DNA from: an uncultured Clostridia bacterium | Lineage (GTDB): Bacteria > Bacillota > Clostridia > Christensenellales > UBA1242 | Direction of reading: 5' to 3' | NCBI GenBank assembly: GCA_937900575.1 | Contig: CALCEI010000020.1 | Coordinates: 1-17,844, forward strand | DNA: 17,844 bases | Shown: positions 7,064 to 14,824 of the stretch, in pieces | Layout: each line of letters opens with the position of its first letter | Numbering within the stretch: the first letter of the stretch is position 1 | Notes under the pieces: model-generated | The model's database searches: none | What the model was told of the DNA's origin: nothing | What the model saw: the letters and a program-made list of their open reading frames with translations, nothing else | Program-made: the position numbers and the translations under genes

Positions 7064-7291
7064 CTATTTTTTTAAACCATCAATGTATTTAACAATGTCG
7101 CCAACTGTTTTAAGGTTTACCATATCTTCGTCTGGCAAACTTACACCGAACTCATCTTCAAAAGCCATAACAAGTTCAACAACATCAAGACTATCTGCAC
7201 CCAAATCTTCAACCAATTTGGATTCCAATTTAACAGATGCAACATCTTTACCTAATTTGTCTGCAACAAGAGCAATAATTTTTTCTTTCAT
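7064..7291 (-). CDS. acpP: Acyl carrier protein
   Basis: A 75-residue acidic protein that carries growing acyl chains on a phosphopantetheine arm for type II fatty acid synthesis. The attachment site is Ser34 in LGADSLDVVEL, the near-universal ACP motif. Helices II and III follow (MAFEDEFGVSLPDED, then TVGDIVKYI). The length is standard for AcpP and the start ATG follows AGGAGG. It stands alone with its own promoter and terminator and no fab genes nearby, so its partner enzymes are encoded elsewhere. A specialised ACP (polyketide or D-alanyl carrier) is less likely given the canonical motif and lack of pathway neighbours. Confidence 0.95.
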   Translation of the reverse strand: MKEKIIALVADKLGKDVASVKLESKLVEDLGADSLDVVELVMAFEDEFGVSLPDEDMVNLKTVGDIVKYIDGLKK

Positions 7292-7308
7292 TATGTCCTC
7301 CTATTTTT

Positions 7309-7337
7309 ATTGTATTAAAAAACAGCACAAAAGTAAA
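7309..7337 (-). promoter_or_regulatory. Promoter of acpP
   Basis: On the minus strand: TTTACT (7337-7332), a 17-base spacer, then TACAAT (7314-7309). The predicted start near 7302-7303 falls at the first base of the AGGAGG site, giving a leader of about 11-12 bases. Confidence 0.55.
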
Positions 7338-7369
7338 GCAAAATGCTTATTTTCGATAAAATACCTTAA

Positions 7370-7418
7370 AAAAAGAGTGCAAAATCCACAAATTTTTGTT
7401 TTGCGCACTTTTTCTTTT
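7370..7418. promoter_or_regulatory. Imperfect hairpin upstream of the 7433 gene
   Basis: AAAAAGAGTGC-AAAA (7370-7384) can pair with TTTT-GCGCACTTTTT (7399-7413), with a two-base GC bulge, and is flanked by A-rich and T-rich tracts on both sides. It lies between the acpP promoter and the 7433 start. It may be a bidirectional terminator-like insulator, or a leader attenuator if transcription of 7433 starts near 7369. Confidence 0.4.
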
Positions 7419-7432
7419 GTTAGTATGTTGTT

Positions 7433-8365
7433 ATGAAAATTGTTTACGGAAACAAAATTGGCACAATCAAAGAAGAAGTCAAAAACAAGGCAAAATTTAG
7501 TAAAGTGATGTTGTTGTTTGATGACTTTGTTTCTTCTGCCGAAATTGATGAAATTTATAGGGCAATAAAAGACGATTGCATTTTTAACAAACTTAATTTA
7601 AAGGAAGATTTAACTGAAGTTTTTAATGGCTACAAACTTCTTATTTTTTGCTGTGGCACAAATTCGTTTTTAAATTGCCAACTTCCACTTAAAGATTTTA
7701 ACAACATCTTTTTGCCAACAGATTTTGGTGTGTTGCCATATTTTTTACTTGACGGAAAAGCAACATACAACGACAACACATTAATTTTGAACCCTAATAC
7801 ACTTGATGCAAACGTGTTTTGCAGTTTGGCATTTAACAAGTTTTATGCATACATGAGTGGGTTTTTAACAACACCAAACGAAAACTTAAATTTTACATTT
7901 GATTTTACGGATATAACACCAAATTATGCCATAAATCTGTGCCAAAATTTACCACAAGATTTGGTGTTTGAAGATGTAAAAATTCTTGCCAAAACAGGCA
8001 TTGATTATGAGTTGTTGCCTGTGGTGGATTACGTGCTTATAAACGCCTTTTTGGTTGTTGTTGATGCAATAAAAAACAACACACTTTGCCTTGCTGATTT
8101 TTATAAATATGACCGTGAAAATTTTGCAATAATAGATAAATTTTATGCTTTAGCCAACAATGATTTGCTCATCAAACTTGTGCAGTATAATTTTACTTCA
8201 ATTATCAGTGTTTTGAACAAGGCAAAAGAAAAAATTGAAATGTGCTTACAAGGTGTGTCAAGTACAAACTTTCAAAACATAAATGCAATAATTTCAAAAA
8301 TAAAAGAGTATTGCAAAACTGACGAAGGATTGTTTGCGTATCTTTACCTATATGACATTTTTTAA
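7433..8365 (+). CDS. Unknown protein, possibly a degenerate iron-ADH/dehydroquinate synthase-like fold
   Basis: 310 residues, with no signal peptide or membrane helix. I do not recognise it with confidence. The order of elements resembles the iron-dependent alcohol dehydrogenase / dehydroquinate synthase superfamily: a first beta-alpha unit (KVMLLFDDFV), then a hydrophobic strand plus GTNS where the GGGS nucleotide loop would be (about 75-78), then FLPTDFG, LILNPNTLDA and FNKFYAYMSG where IPTT, ..DP.. and the helix before the metal site would fall. The metal-binding Asp/His residues are not evident and the protein is about 70 residues short of the usual length, so any catalytic role is doubtful. 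The ATG lacks a ribosome binding site. A weak TGTTAGTAT element ends 6 bases before it, which would make the mRNA leaderless. It lies upstream of the ywmB-like and spoIIQ-like genes. Confidence 0.65.
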   Translation: MKIVYGNKIGTIKEEVKNKAKFSKVMLLFDDFVSSAEIDEIYRAIKDDCIFNKLNLKEDLTEVFNGYKLLIFCCGTNSFLNCQLPLKDFNNIFLPTDFGVLPYFLLDGKATYNDNTLILNPNTLDANVFCSLAFNKFYAYMSGFLTTPNENLNFTFDFTDITPNYAINLCQNLPQDLVFEDVKILAKTGIDYELLPVVDYVLINAFLVVVDAIKNNTLCLADFYKYDRENFAIIDKFYALANNDLLIKLVQYNFTSIISVLNKAKEKIEMCLQGVSSTNFQNINAIISKIKEYCKTDEGLFAYLYLYDIF

Positions 8366-8383
8366 ATTATATCTACATAAATT
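8354..8383 (+). promoter_or_regulatory. Possible sigma-E-type sporulation promoter
   Basis: GACATTTT (8354-8361), a 14-base spacer, then CATAAATT (8376-8383) resembles the sigma-E pattern (GKCATATT, about 13-14 bases, CATAnnnT). It overlaps the end of the 7433 gene and precedes the ywmB-like gene. AT-rich DNA makes chance matches likely. Confidence 0.25.
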
Positions 8384-8430
8384 TTGATTGTTTGATGTTT
8401 TAAATTGCACAACAGGACAATAATTAAAAC

Positions 8431-8847
8431 ATGAAAAAGTGGTTTTGCATAATTGCAGTGTTTGTTATTGTCTTAAGTGGTGGCCGTAGCACAAACAATT
8501 TTTCTTTTAACGATTATTTTTCTGGCGACTATTTTTGCTACACCGAAAACAAGATTGCAGATGAGAGCATAGATTTGGGGCCTTTTTACGAAACGGCAGA
8601 AGTGCATACAGCCGACCCACTTGGCGAAAGTATGATTATTGAAAACTTCGAGCCAATTTCAGCCTTGGAAACACTTGACGCCGACCTTGTTTCCACAGAA
8701 GTTGTTGGTTCGGCTGTTGTTATGTACGCATATTCGCCATTAATTAAGGAATATAAAATCGTTGCAGGCAACAAAGTTAATTTGCAAATTGCCACTTATG
8801 AGACATATTCAGTGATTGGTTGGCCTCTAATTTTGGGAAGTTTTTAA
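8431..8847 (+). CDS. Short secreted protein, YwmB-like
   Basis: 138 residues with a clear N-terminal export signal (MKKW, then a hydrophobic core to about residue 17) and no lipobox cysteine. After a low-complexity acidic linker, the C-terminal half contains a SALETLDADLVSTEVVGSA stretch, AYSPLI, then VNLQIATYE and GWPLILGSF at the very end. The NLQIA...G.P.I ending resembles YwmB family proteins (DUF1779), which in Bacillus lie at the head of the murAA/spoIID/spoIIQ region, but this copy is roughly half their usual length. The adjacent downstream SpoIIQ-like gene supports a sporulation-linked role; this is inference. Only a weak AGG site lies 14 bases before the ATG. Confidence 0.6.
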   Translation: MKKWFCIIAVFVIVLSGGRSTNNFSFNDYFSGDYFCYTENKIADESIDLGPFYETAEVHTADPLGESMIIENFEPISALETLDADLVSTEVVGSAVVMYAYSPLIKEYKIVAGNKVNLQIATYETYSVIGWPLILGSF

Positions 8848-8899
8848 TTTAATGTTTAAGTTTTTGTTTTATGGTTATTATCTTCCGTAGGGAGGATAT

Positions 8900-9487
8900 A
8901 TGGAAAATTCTAACACAAACCAAAAGAAGAAATTTGCGTTAAATTATCTTTATGCTGGTATTGTTGCCTTTTTGGTGATTGCGTGCGCAGTTACAATTGC
9001 ACTTGTAAGCAAAACAACCACAACTTCAACAGGTGATGTTGGCGAAGTTGTTGTTCCAACAGCCACAACCACTTATGTTGTACCAATAAACAATGCAACA
9101 GTTCAAAAAGATTATTCTGCTTCCGAATTGCAGTATAACGATACATTAAAGCAATGGGAAATCCACAAGGCAATTGACTTTTTGGCAGGCGAAGATTTAA
9201 AAGTGGTTGCAGTAAGCGACGGCACCGTTTCAAATGTTTACACAAACTATTTGGAAGGCACAGTTGTTGAAATAACCCACAAAAACGGAGTTGTCTCTGT
9301 TTATAAATCTCTTGCAAGCGAAGTTAGTGTTGCAGTTGGGGATAAAGTTACAGCAGGCCAAGCAATTGGCGAAGCGGGAAACAGCATGGCGCAAGAACTT
9401 AATGGTGGCAAACACTTGCACTTTGAAATGAGTGTTAATGGCACAAAAGTTGACCCTAACGATTACATTTCTTTAGGAAACAAATAA
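8900..9487 (+). CDS. spoIIQ: SpoIIQ-like M23 (LytM) family protein
   Basis: 195 residues. A basic N-terminus is followed by one transmembrane anchor (about 17-36), a Thr-rich linker and an M23/LytM domain (about 85-190). The domain text (IDF..G..L.VVAVSDGTV, GTVVEITHKNGVVSVYKSL, VGDKVTAGQAIGEAG) matches SpoIIQ, the forespore-membrane half of the SpoIIQ-SpoIIIAH channel used during engulfment. Both zinc motifs are intact: HKAID (His89, Asp93) and HLH (His172, His174). In Bacillus SpoIIQ the site is degenerate; clostridial SpoIIQ proteins keep it. GGGAGG precedes the ATG. The upstream gene is YwmB-like; murA and spoIID, often between the two, are absent. A general M23 peptidase is the alternative. 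Confidence 0.75.
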   Translation: MENSNTNQKKKFALNYLYAGIVAFLVIACAVTIALVSKTTTTSTGDVGEVVVPTATTTYVVPINNATVQKDYSASELQYNDTLKQWEIHKAIDFLAGEDLKVVAVSDGTVSNVYTNYLEGTVVEITHKNGVVSVYKSLASEVSVAVGDKVTAGQAIGEAGNSMAQELNGGKHLHFEMSVNGTKVDPNDYISLGNK

Positions 9488-9510
9488 AACGGGCTTTAAC
9501 CCGTTTTTTT
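9486..9510 (+). terminator. Rho-independent terminator of the spoIIQ-like gene
   Basis: AAAACGGG and CCCGTTTT around a CTTTAA loop, followed by T residues, starting at the stop codon. Confidence 0.88.
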
Positions 9511-9513
9511 ATT

Positions 9514-9542
9514 AAAAAATGCACAATTAAATTGTGCATTTT
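9514..9542 (-). terminator. Terminator of the PrsA-like gene
   Basis: AAAATGCACAAT (9516-9527) and ATTGTGCATTTT (9531-9542) form a perfect 12-base stem with a TAA loop. A T-run follows on the minus strand. The symmetric flanks also allow plus-strand action. Confidence 0.82.
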
Positions 9543-9546
9543 ATTT

Positions 9547-11310
9547 TTATATTCTAGATTTTGTGCCGTTTAATTTTGTTTCGTAAATTTCAATTTTACT
9601 ATTATCAATTAAACTTTCTTCATAATCATCGTATCCATCAACACTTGCGTAAACTTCTTCATTGCTGTCTGTTGGGTAAACATAATCAAACAATTTTTCA
9701 AAGTATGTTTCGCCTGTTAATGGGTTAACCTTTTTGGATAAGATATCTGTTGCGTCTGGGTAGTTTGTTAAATCAACTTTGCTAACATAATAAACAAAGT
9801 GAATTCCATAAGTTGAAACACACATTTGGTCTGCATCAACATCTTTTAATTTTGTGGACATTGTTCTGCCATTTTTCATTATATCCAATGCTTCTTTTGT
9901 GAATTCAGCAACCATATTGCTGTATGCACCAACGTAACTGTTGTTTTCCATTGTTTCGCCATCATATGTTCTGTTGTAACCAATAACATAAGGCATACGC
10001 GCTTTTAATGTTGCATCATCAGTTGAATATTTAAACATAAATTTAATGAAGTCTTCCAAAGAACTGATTGCTCTATATTCAGCAAGAACTTCAGCCATTG
10101 TGCTTGTTCCTTCAATCAAACCTGTTTCAAGGCTTCTTTTTTGTGCTGTCATTAAAGATAAAATTTCGTTGCGTTCTGTTTTGTAAGTTTCTTCTCTGTC
10201 CTGGTCTGTACTATTTTCGTATTTTATTTTTGCTTCATCTAAAGCCTTTTTTTGTGTGCCTTCTTTATCAAAACTTATTAATGTATGAACAAAGTAACCA
10301 AATTCTGTTCCGTCTGTAAATTCTGGGTGATAGAGCATATCGTCAACACTGTTTGATGGATTTACAACATCGGTTTTGTATTGCTCAGGATTATTCAAAT
10401 AAGTTTCTTTGCTTGCTGTGTACAAGTCTGTGTATGTTTCAATAAGTTTTGTTACGTTAACTTCGCCTGTTTCGGTTGCATTTTTAAGGTATTCTGACCT
10501 GATTTTTGTAAGGTATGCACCTTTAATTTGAGAATTATAATTTCTTTCAAAATATCTAAACAACAAGTCGTTTGTAACAGTATTGTAAGGTTTATTGTTG
10601 GTGTCCCTTAAATAATATTCATAATTAATCAAATCGTCAGCCAAAAATGAGATTGCTTTATTGTAAAGATTTTCTTTTTGTTCTTCGTTTACTAAACTAT
10701 TTTGGAAGTGGGCAAGGTATTTTGTTTTAACTTCGTTAATTACACCATCTTTAAATGGTTCGGATAAATAGGCTTCATCAATAACTGCTGTGTATTCTTT
10801 ATCGTCAACAATATATTTAATTTTGTTTTCTTCCACAATTTCTGCTCTTGGTGTATATTTGTAATCATCAAATTTGTAAGCAGTTTCGGTTGTTTCTTCT
10901 GTCGGAGTTACAGTTGAAGTAATGTTAAAGATTGTTTTTGCAGTTGCAACATAACTTTCCATTTGTTTGTCTATGGAATCAAACATGCTTTCAACTGCAC
11001 TGTTAACTTCATATTCTGTTAATGTAACGTTTTCTTTTGCCCATTGGTATAAGGATTCTCTTTTTGTTAAAAGTTCCAAGGTGCTTTTAAAAGCTTCTTG
11101 TTCTGATTGTCCAAGTTGTGAAACATAGTAACTTTGTCCGTAACTTGAATATGCATTTAACAAATCAAATCTTGTAATTTTTTCTTCGCCAACTGTGGCA
11201 ACAACTTCGTTGTAATATCTAACTTTGTCTATTGAAAAAGTGGAGCAACCTGCAAGTGCACAGGTTACAATCATCAATAAACAAATAAGCAATGCTGATA
11301 ATTTTTTCAT
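9547..11310 (-). CDS. PrsA/SurA-like foldase lipoprotein
   Basis: 587 residues. A type II signal peptide ends in LAGC with the lipidated Cys at 22, so it should be anchored outside the cytoplasmic membrane. Residues about 33-130 fit a SurA N-terminal chaperone domain (VATVGEEKITRFDLLNAY opening). A weak parvulin-type peptidyl-prolyl isomerase region spans about 330-510 (FGYFVHTLISFDKEG, VIGYN, ALDIMKNGRTMS, STYGIHFVYYV). The inserted middle and acidic C-terminal tail make it much longer than Bacillus PrsA (about 290), and catalytic isomerase residues cannot be confirmed by eye. GGAGA lies before the ATG. It follows mfd, giving the order pth-mfd-prsA seen in many Clostridia, but has its own promoter. 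Confidence 0.8.
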   Translation of the reverse strand: MKKLSALLICLLMIVTCALAGCSTFSIDKVRYYNEVVATVGEEKITRFDLLNAYSSYGQSYYVSQLGQSEQEAFKSTLELLTKRESLYQWAKENVTLTEYEVNSAVESMFDSIDKQMESYVATAKTIFNITSTVTPTEETTETAYKFDDYKYTPRAEIVEENKIKYIVDDKEYTAVIDEAYLSEPFKDGVINEVKTKYLAHFQNSLVNEEQKENLYNKAISFLADDLINYEYYLRDTNNKPYNTVTNDLLFRYFERNYNSQIKGAYLTKIRSEYLKNATETGEVNVTKLIETYTDLYTASKETYLNNPEQYKTDVVNPSNSVDDMLYHPEFTDGTEFGYFVHTLISFDKEGTQKKALDEAKIKYENSTDQDREETYKTERNEILSLMTAQKRSLETGLIEGTSTMAEVLAEYRAISSLEDFIKFMFKYSTDDATLKARMPYVIGYNRTYDGETMENNSYVGAYSNMVAEFTKEALDIMKNGRTMSTKLKDVDADQMCVSTYGIHFVYYVSKVDLTNYPDATDILSKKVNPLTGETYFEKLFDYVYPTDSNEEVYASVDGYDDYEESLIDNSKIEIYETKLNGTKSRI

Positions 11311-11340
11311 TTTGTCTCCATTATAAGTAAATCTTTGACT

Positions 11341-11369
11341 ATTATAATATAAATTATAATAAAAAGCAA
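11341..11369 (-). promoter_or_regulatory. Promoter of the PrsA-like gene
   Basis: On the minus strand: TTGCTT (11369-11364), a 17-base spacer, then TATAAT (11346-11341). It lies between the mfd terminator and the ATG, so the lipoprotein gene can be expressed independently of mfd. Confidence 0.6.
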
Positions 11370-11390
11370 ATAAATTATATTTTCAATTTA

Positions 11391-11422
11391 CAAAAATTTT
11401 AGGCATAAAATATGCCTAAAAT
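11391..11422 (-). terminator. Rho-independent terminator of pth-mfd
   Basis: ATTTTAGGCATA (11396-11407) and TATGCCTAAAAT (11411-11422) form a perfect 12-base stem with a three-base loop, followed by a T-run on the minus strand, 10 bases beyond the mfd stop codon. Confidence 0.88.
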
Positions 11423-11431
11423 CTTATTTTT

Positions 11432-14400
11432 TTATTCTTCACTTAAAAATTCCAAAACATAGTTCATTGCTGTTTGCACACTAAAGTAGTTGGTGTTTAA
11501 ATTTATTGTTGGCAGAGCGGTATTTTCAAATTTAAAGTGAGTGAATTTATTCACTTTTTTAAGAAGTTTGGACAACTCAACATCATCGTAGTAAACAACG
11601 GACATTTTGTTTTTATTTATGATAATATTTTTAACTTTTTGTGCTTTTGCAAGTGCTTTAATGTAAGCAATGTTGGAAAGTGTATAAATTTCTTTTGGAA
11701 GTTTGCCATAAGTGGAAGCAAGTTCACCAATAACCGAACGCAGACTTTCTTTTGAAGTGATGTTTGAAATTTTGGAAATTATCTTTAATCTTTCTGTTTC
11801 ATCAAGCACAAAATCAGTTGGGATTTTGGAAGTTATTGCAATTTCAATTTTAACTTCTCGTTCAGTTTCCACTTTTTCGCCTTTCATTTTACGCAAGGTG
11901 TCGTTAAGCAGTTTATAGTACATATCATAACCTATTTTAACAAGGTGGCCATGTTGAGTTTTGCCAAGCAGTTCGCCAGCACCACGTATTGAAAGGTCGC
12001 GCATGGCAATTTTAAACCCACTGCCAAGTTCTGTGTTTTCTGCAATGGCTTGAAGTCGGTTTGAAGCATCTTCTGTAAGTGGCTTATTTTTTGGGAAAGT
12101 GAAGTAGGCATATGCTTGTTCGGTGCTTCTGCCAACGCGTCCACGCAGTTGATACATTTGGCTTAAACCAAGTTTGTCGCTATCCAACACAATAAGAGTG
12201 TTTGCCTTTGGCAAATCCACACCATTTTCAATAAGAGTTGTGGAAACAAACACGTTGGTTTTGCCGTCATACAAGCGTTTTACGGCATTTTCAAGTGCAA
12301 TTTCTGTCATTTGGCCATGCGCAACGTCAAATTTTGCTTTTTTGTTGTGAAGTGCCGTTTCAAGTTTGCTTGCAACTTTATAAATATTTTCTATGTTGTT
12401 ATAAATAACAAGCACTTGACCACCACGTTCAATTTCATCATTTATGGCATTTAGAATTATTTGTTCGTTATAGCCGATGACATAAGTTTTTACAGGCAAT
12501 CTGTTTACAGGTGGGGTGTTTATTATGCTGATATCACGGATTGAAGTAAGTGCCATACTTAACGTTCTTGGAATTGGTGTTGCAGAAAGTGTAAGCACAT
12601 TTACGTTGTTTTTAAGTTGTTTTATGTGTTCTTTTGCTTTAACGCCAAAGCGCTGTTCTTCGTCCAAAATAAGAAGTCCCAAATCTGCAAATTTTACGTC
12701 ATCAGAAAGTAACCTGTGAGTGCCACAAATTACATTAATTTTGTTGTTTTTTAAGTCTTCAACAATTTGTTTTTGTTCTTTTTGCGTGCGAAAGCGATTT
12801 AACATTTCCACATTAACACCAAAATTTTGTGTACGTTTTAAAGTTGTCATATAATGTTGCAAACTAAGGACAGTTGTTGGTGCCAAAAATGCCACTTGTT
12901 TGCCTGCTTCAATGGTTTTAAACAAAGCACGCATTGCAACTTCTGTTTTTCCAAAACCAACATCGCCACAAACAAGTCTATCCATAACTTTTCCGGAAAT
13001 CATATCGTGTTTTATATCTTCAATTGCATGCAATTGGTCAACTGTTTCAGTAAATTCAAAAGAATTTTCAAATTCGGTTAAAATATAGTCATCTTCAGGG
13101 TATTTAAAGCCTTTTGAAGCACTGCGTTTTGCATATAATTCAAGCAATTCTTTGCTCATATCTTCAATGGATTTAACTGCTCTTAATTTTTGTGTCGCAA
13201 ATTCTTTACCACCAAGTTTGTTTAGTGTAACGTGGTCGCTATCTGCCAAGTAAAGCGAAAGAGTATCTGCATTTTCATATGGAACATACAACGTATCACC
13301 ATCGCGGTAAGATAATTTAAAGAATTCCTTATCCACACCCAAAGTTTTTATTGTTACAATACCTTCACATTTGCCAACACCGTGTTTGGAATGTACAACA
13401 TATTCGCCTGCTTTTGGCAAATATTTAACTGCAACACTTTTTTGTTTTGACGCAACTTTTTTATGTGCAAAGTTTGTTGAACCAATATAAAATTTTTCGT
13501 CTTCAGCAAAACAAATGTTGTATGGAATATCCAAAGTGGTTAAAATGATTCCTTTGTTATTAACGTTTGTTGAATAAGGAGTTAAGGTGTCATCAAAAAT
13601 CTTTTTAACGGATTTAAGTGTGGAGTCGTTACTTAAGCACAAAAATATCTGTTTGTCTTGGAAAGGTTCTAGTTCGTTTTTTAATGCATTTAAGTTGTAA
13701 AGAAAGGTTGGAAAGTTTTGAGTTTTAAAATCAATGGACAAAACATCTGTTTTTAAAGTTTGGTATAAATTTGAATTTTTTAAGTCAAAAGTTTCAAATT
13801 TAAGTGATTGGTATAAATTTGAATTTTTTAAGTCAAAATTATCAAAAAATACCAAATTTTTAAGGTTTTTTGCATAAAATTCATCAATTTTTGTGTAATT
13901 TATTGAGTTCAAGAAGCAATTTGTAATTTCTTTTGATTTAAAAATAAGTTTAATTTTTTCTTTTAAATTTTCAATGTAGGCATTAAAAATGGTTGCCACT
14001 TTAAGTTCGTTGGAAATGATTATTGGCAAATTTAAATCTGCAAACAAATTTAAGCCATCAACAAATGGTGCAACAAATTCAAGTGGCACATCTTCGTTTT
14101 GTTCAAGCAAAGTTATCAATTCAAAAAACAAATTGTCTTCAATTTTAAAATTATTGAATTGTTTAATAACTTTTTCTTTTTCATTGTTTGTCAAAAACAA
14201 AAGTTTGTTAGGGTAGATGTCTGTTGATTTTAAATCTTCCACCTTTTGAAAGTTTAAATAATCAAAACTGTTAAGGTTTTCCAAGTTAGTATCAAAAAAG
14301 TCCAATCTTGTTGGGTTCTCATCTGTAACATTAAACACGTCAACAATATCGCCACGCACACAAAATTCGCCCTTATTGGTTATTACGTCCACTTTTTTGT

Positions 14401-14824
14401 AACCTATGGTTACAAGTTGCTTTTCAAGGTCAGCAATTTTGTAGTTTTTACCTTTTTCAATTTTAATAATATTGTTTTTTATTTCTGCCAAATTTGTGCA
14501 GTAAGTAAGCAAAAGTTGTGGAGTGGAAATGATTATTGCATCATCGGTTAGCAAACTTTTTAATGTTTTAAGCATTTCAAACTTGTTTTGTTTGCTTTGA
14601 AAACGTGCCAAAGTGTATGGTTTATCAAATTCGTCCACCAAAACACAGGCTTTGTTTAACGCAAAAAGTTGCTGTTTCATTTGAACAGCCTTTTCATTAT
14701 CTGGCACAATGTATATTGCTTTTTTAATTTGTGCCAAAACTGCACCTTGTTCGCCAACACCTAAATTGGAACAAATTATTGTTTGCTTTTGTAAATTAGC
14801 AATTAAATTGTCACATCTTGGCAT
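11432..14824 (-). CDS. mfd: Transcription-repair coupling factor Mfd
   Basis: 1130 residues, normal for Mfd. It is an ATP-driven DNA translocase that pushes RNA polymerase stalled at lesions off DNA and recruits UvrA. In order: a UvrB-like N-terminal module (to about 350), a CarD-like RNA polymerase interaction domain (about 466-535: GEYVVHSKHGVGKCEGI), the helicase core with Walker A GDVGFGKTE (about 620-630), DEEQ box (about 720), LSATPIPRTL and QLRGRVGRS (about 893), and a C-terminal TRCF domain. All motor motifs are intact. The ATG at 14824 overlaps the pth stop by 22 bases, with GGTG four bases upstream, so translation is coupled to pth. A 48-base direct repeat lies at about residues 328-356. 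Confidence 0.96.
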   Translation of the reverse strand: MPRCDNLIANLQKQTIICSNLGVGEQGAVLAQIKKAIYIVPDNEKAVQMKQQLFALNKACVLVDEFDKPYTLARFQSKQNKFEMLKTLKSLLTDDAIIISTPQLLLTYCTNLAEIKNNIIKIEKGKNYKIADLEKQLVTIGYKKVDVITNKGEFCVRGDIVDVFNVTDENPTRLDFFDTNLENLNSFDYLNFQKVEDLKSTDIYPNKLLFLTNNEKEKVIKQFNNFKIEDNLFFELITLLEQNEDVPLEFVAPFVDGLNLFADLNLPIIISNELKVATIFNAYIENLKEKIKLIFKSKEITNCFLNSINYTKIDEFYAKNLKNLVFFDNFDLKNSNLYQSLKFETFDLKNSNLYQTLKTDVLSIDFKTQNFPTFLYNLNALKNELEPFQDKQIFLCLSNDSTLKSVKKIFDDTLTPYSTNVNNKGIILTTLDIPYNICFAEDEKFYIGSTNFAHKKVASKQKSVAVKYLPKAGEYVVHSKHGVGKCEGIVTIKTLGVDKEFFKLSYRDGDTLYVPYENADTLSLYLADSDHVTLNKLGGKEFATQKLRAVKSIEDMSKELLELYAKRSASKGFKYPEDDYILTEFENSFEFTETVDQLHAIEDIKHDMISGKVMDRLVCGDVGFGKTEVAMRALFKTIEAGKQVAFLAPTTVLSLQHYMTTLKRTQNFGVNVEMLNRFRTQKEQKQIVEDLKNNKINVICGTHRLLSDDVKFADLGLLILDEEQRFGVKAKEHIKQLKNNVNVLTLSATPIPRTLSMALTSIRDISIINTPPVNRLPVKTYVIGYNEQIILNAINDEIERGGQVLVIYNNIENIYKVASKLETALHNKKAKFDVAHGQMTEIALENAVKRLYDGKTNVFVSTTLIENGVDLPKANTLIVLDSDKLGLSQMYQLRGRVGRSTEQAYAYFTFPKNKPLTEDASNRLQAIAENTELGSGFKIAMRDLSIRGAGELLGKTQHGHLVKIGYDMYYKLLNDTLRKMKGEKVETEREVKIEIAITSKIPTDFVLDETERLKIISKISNITSKESLRSVIGELASTYGKLPKEIYTLSNIAYIKALAKAQKVKNIIINKNKMSVVYYDDVELSKLLKKVNKFTHFKFENTALPTINLNTNYFSVQTAMNYVLEFLSEE
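13761..13838. repeat. 48-base-period direct repeat inside mfd
   Basis: The 30-base block at 13761-13790 recurs exactly at 13809-13838, a period of 48 bases (16 codons). In protein it reads as FDLKNSNLYQ-S/T-LK twice. It keeps the frame and lies in the variable region before the RNA polymerase interaction domain. Confidence 0.9.
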
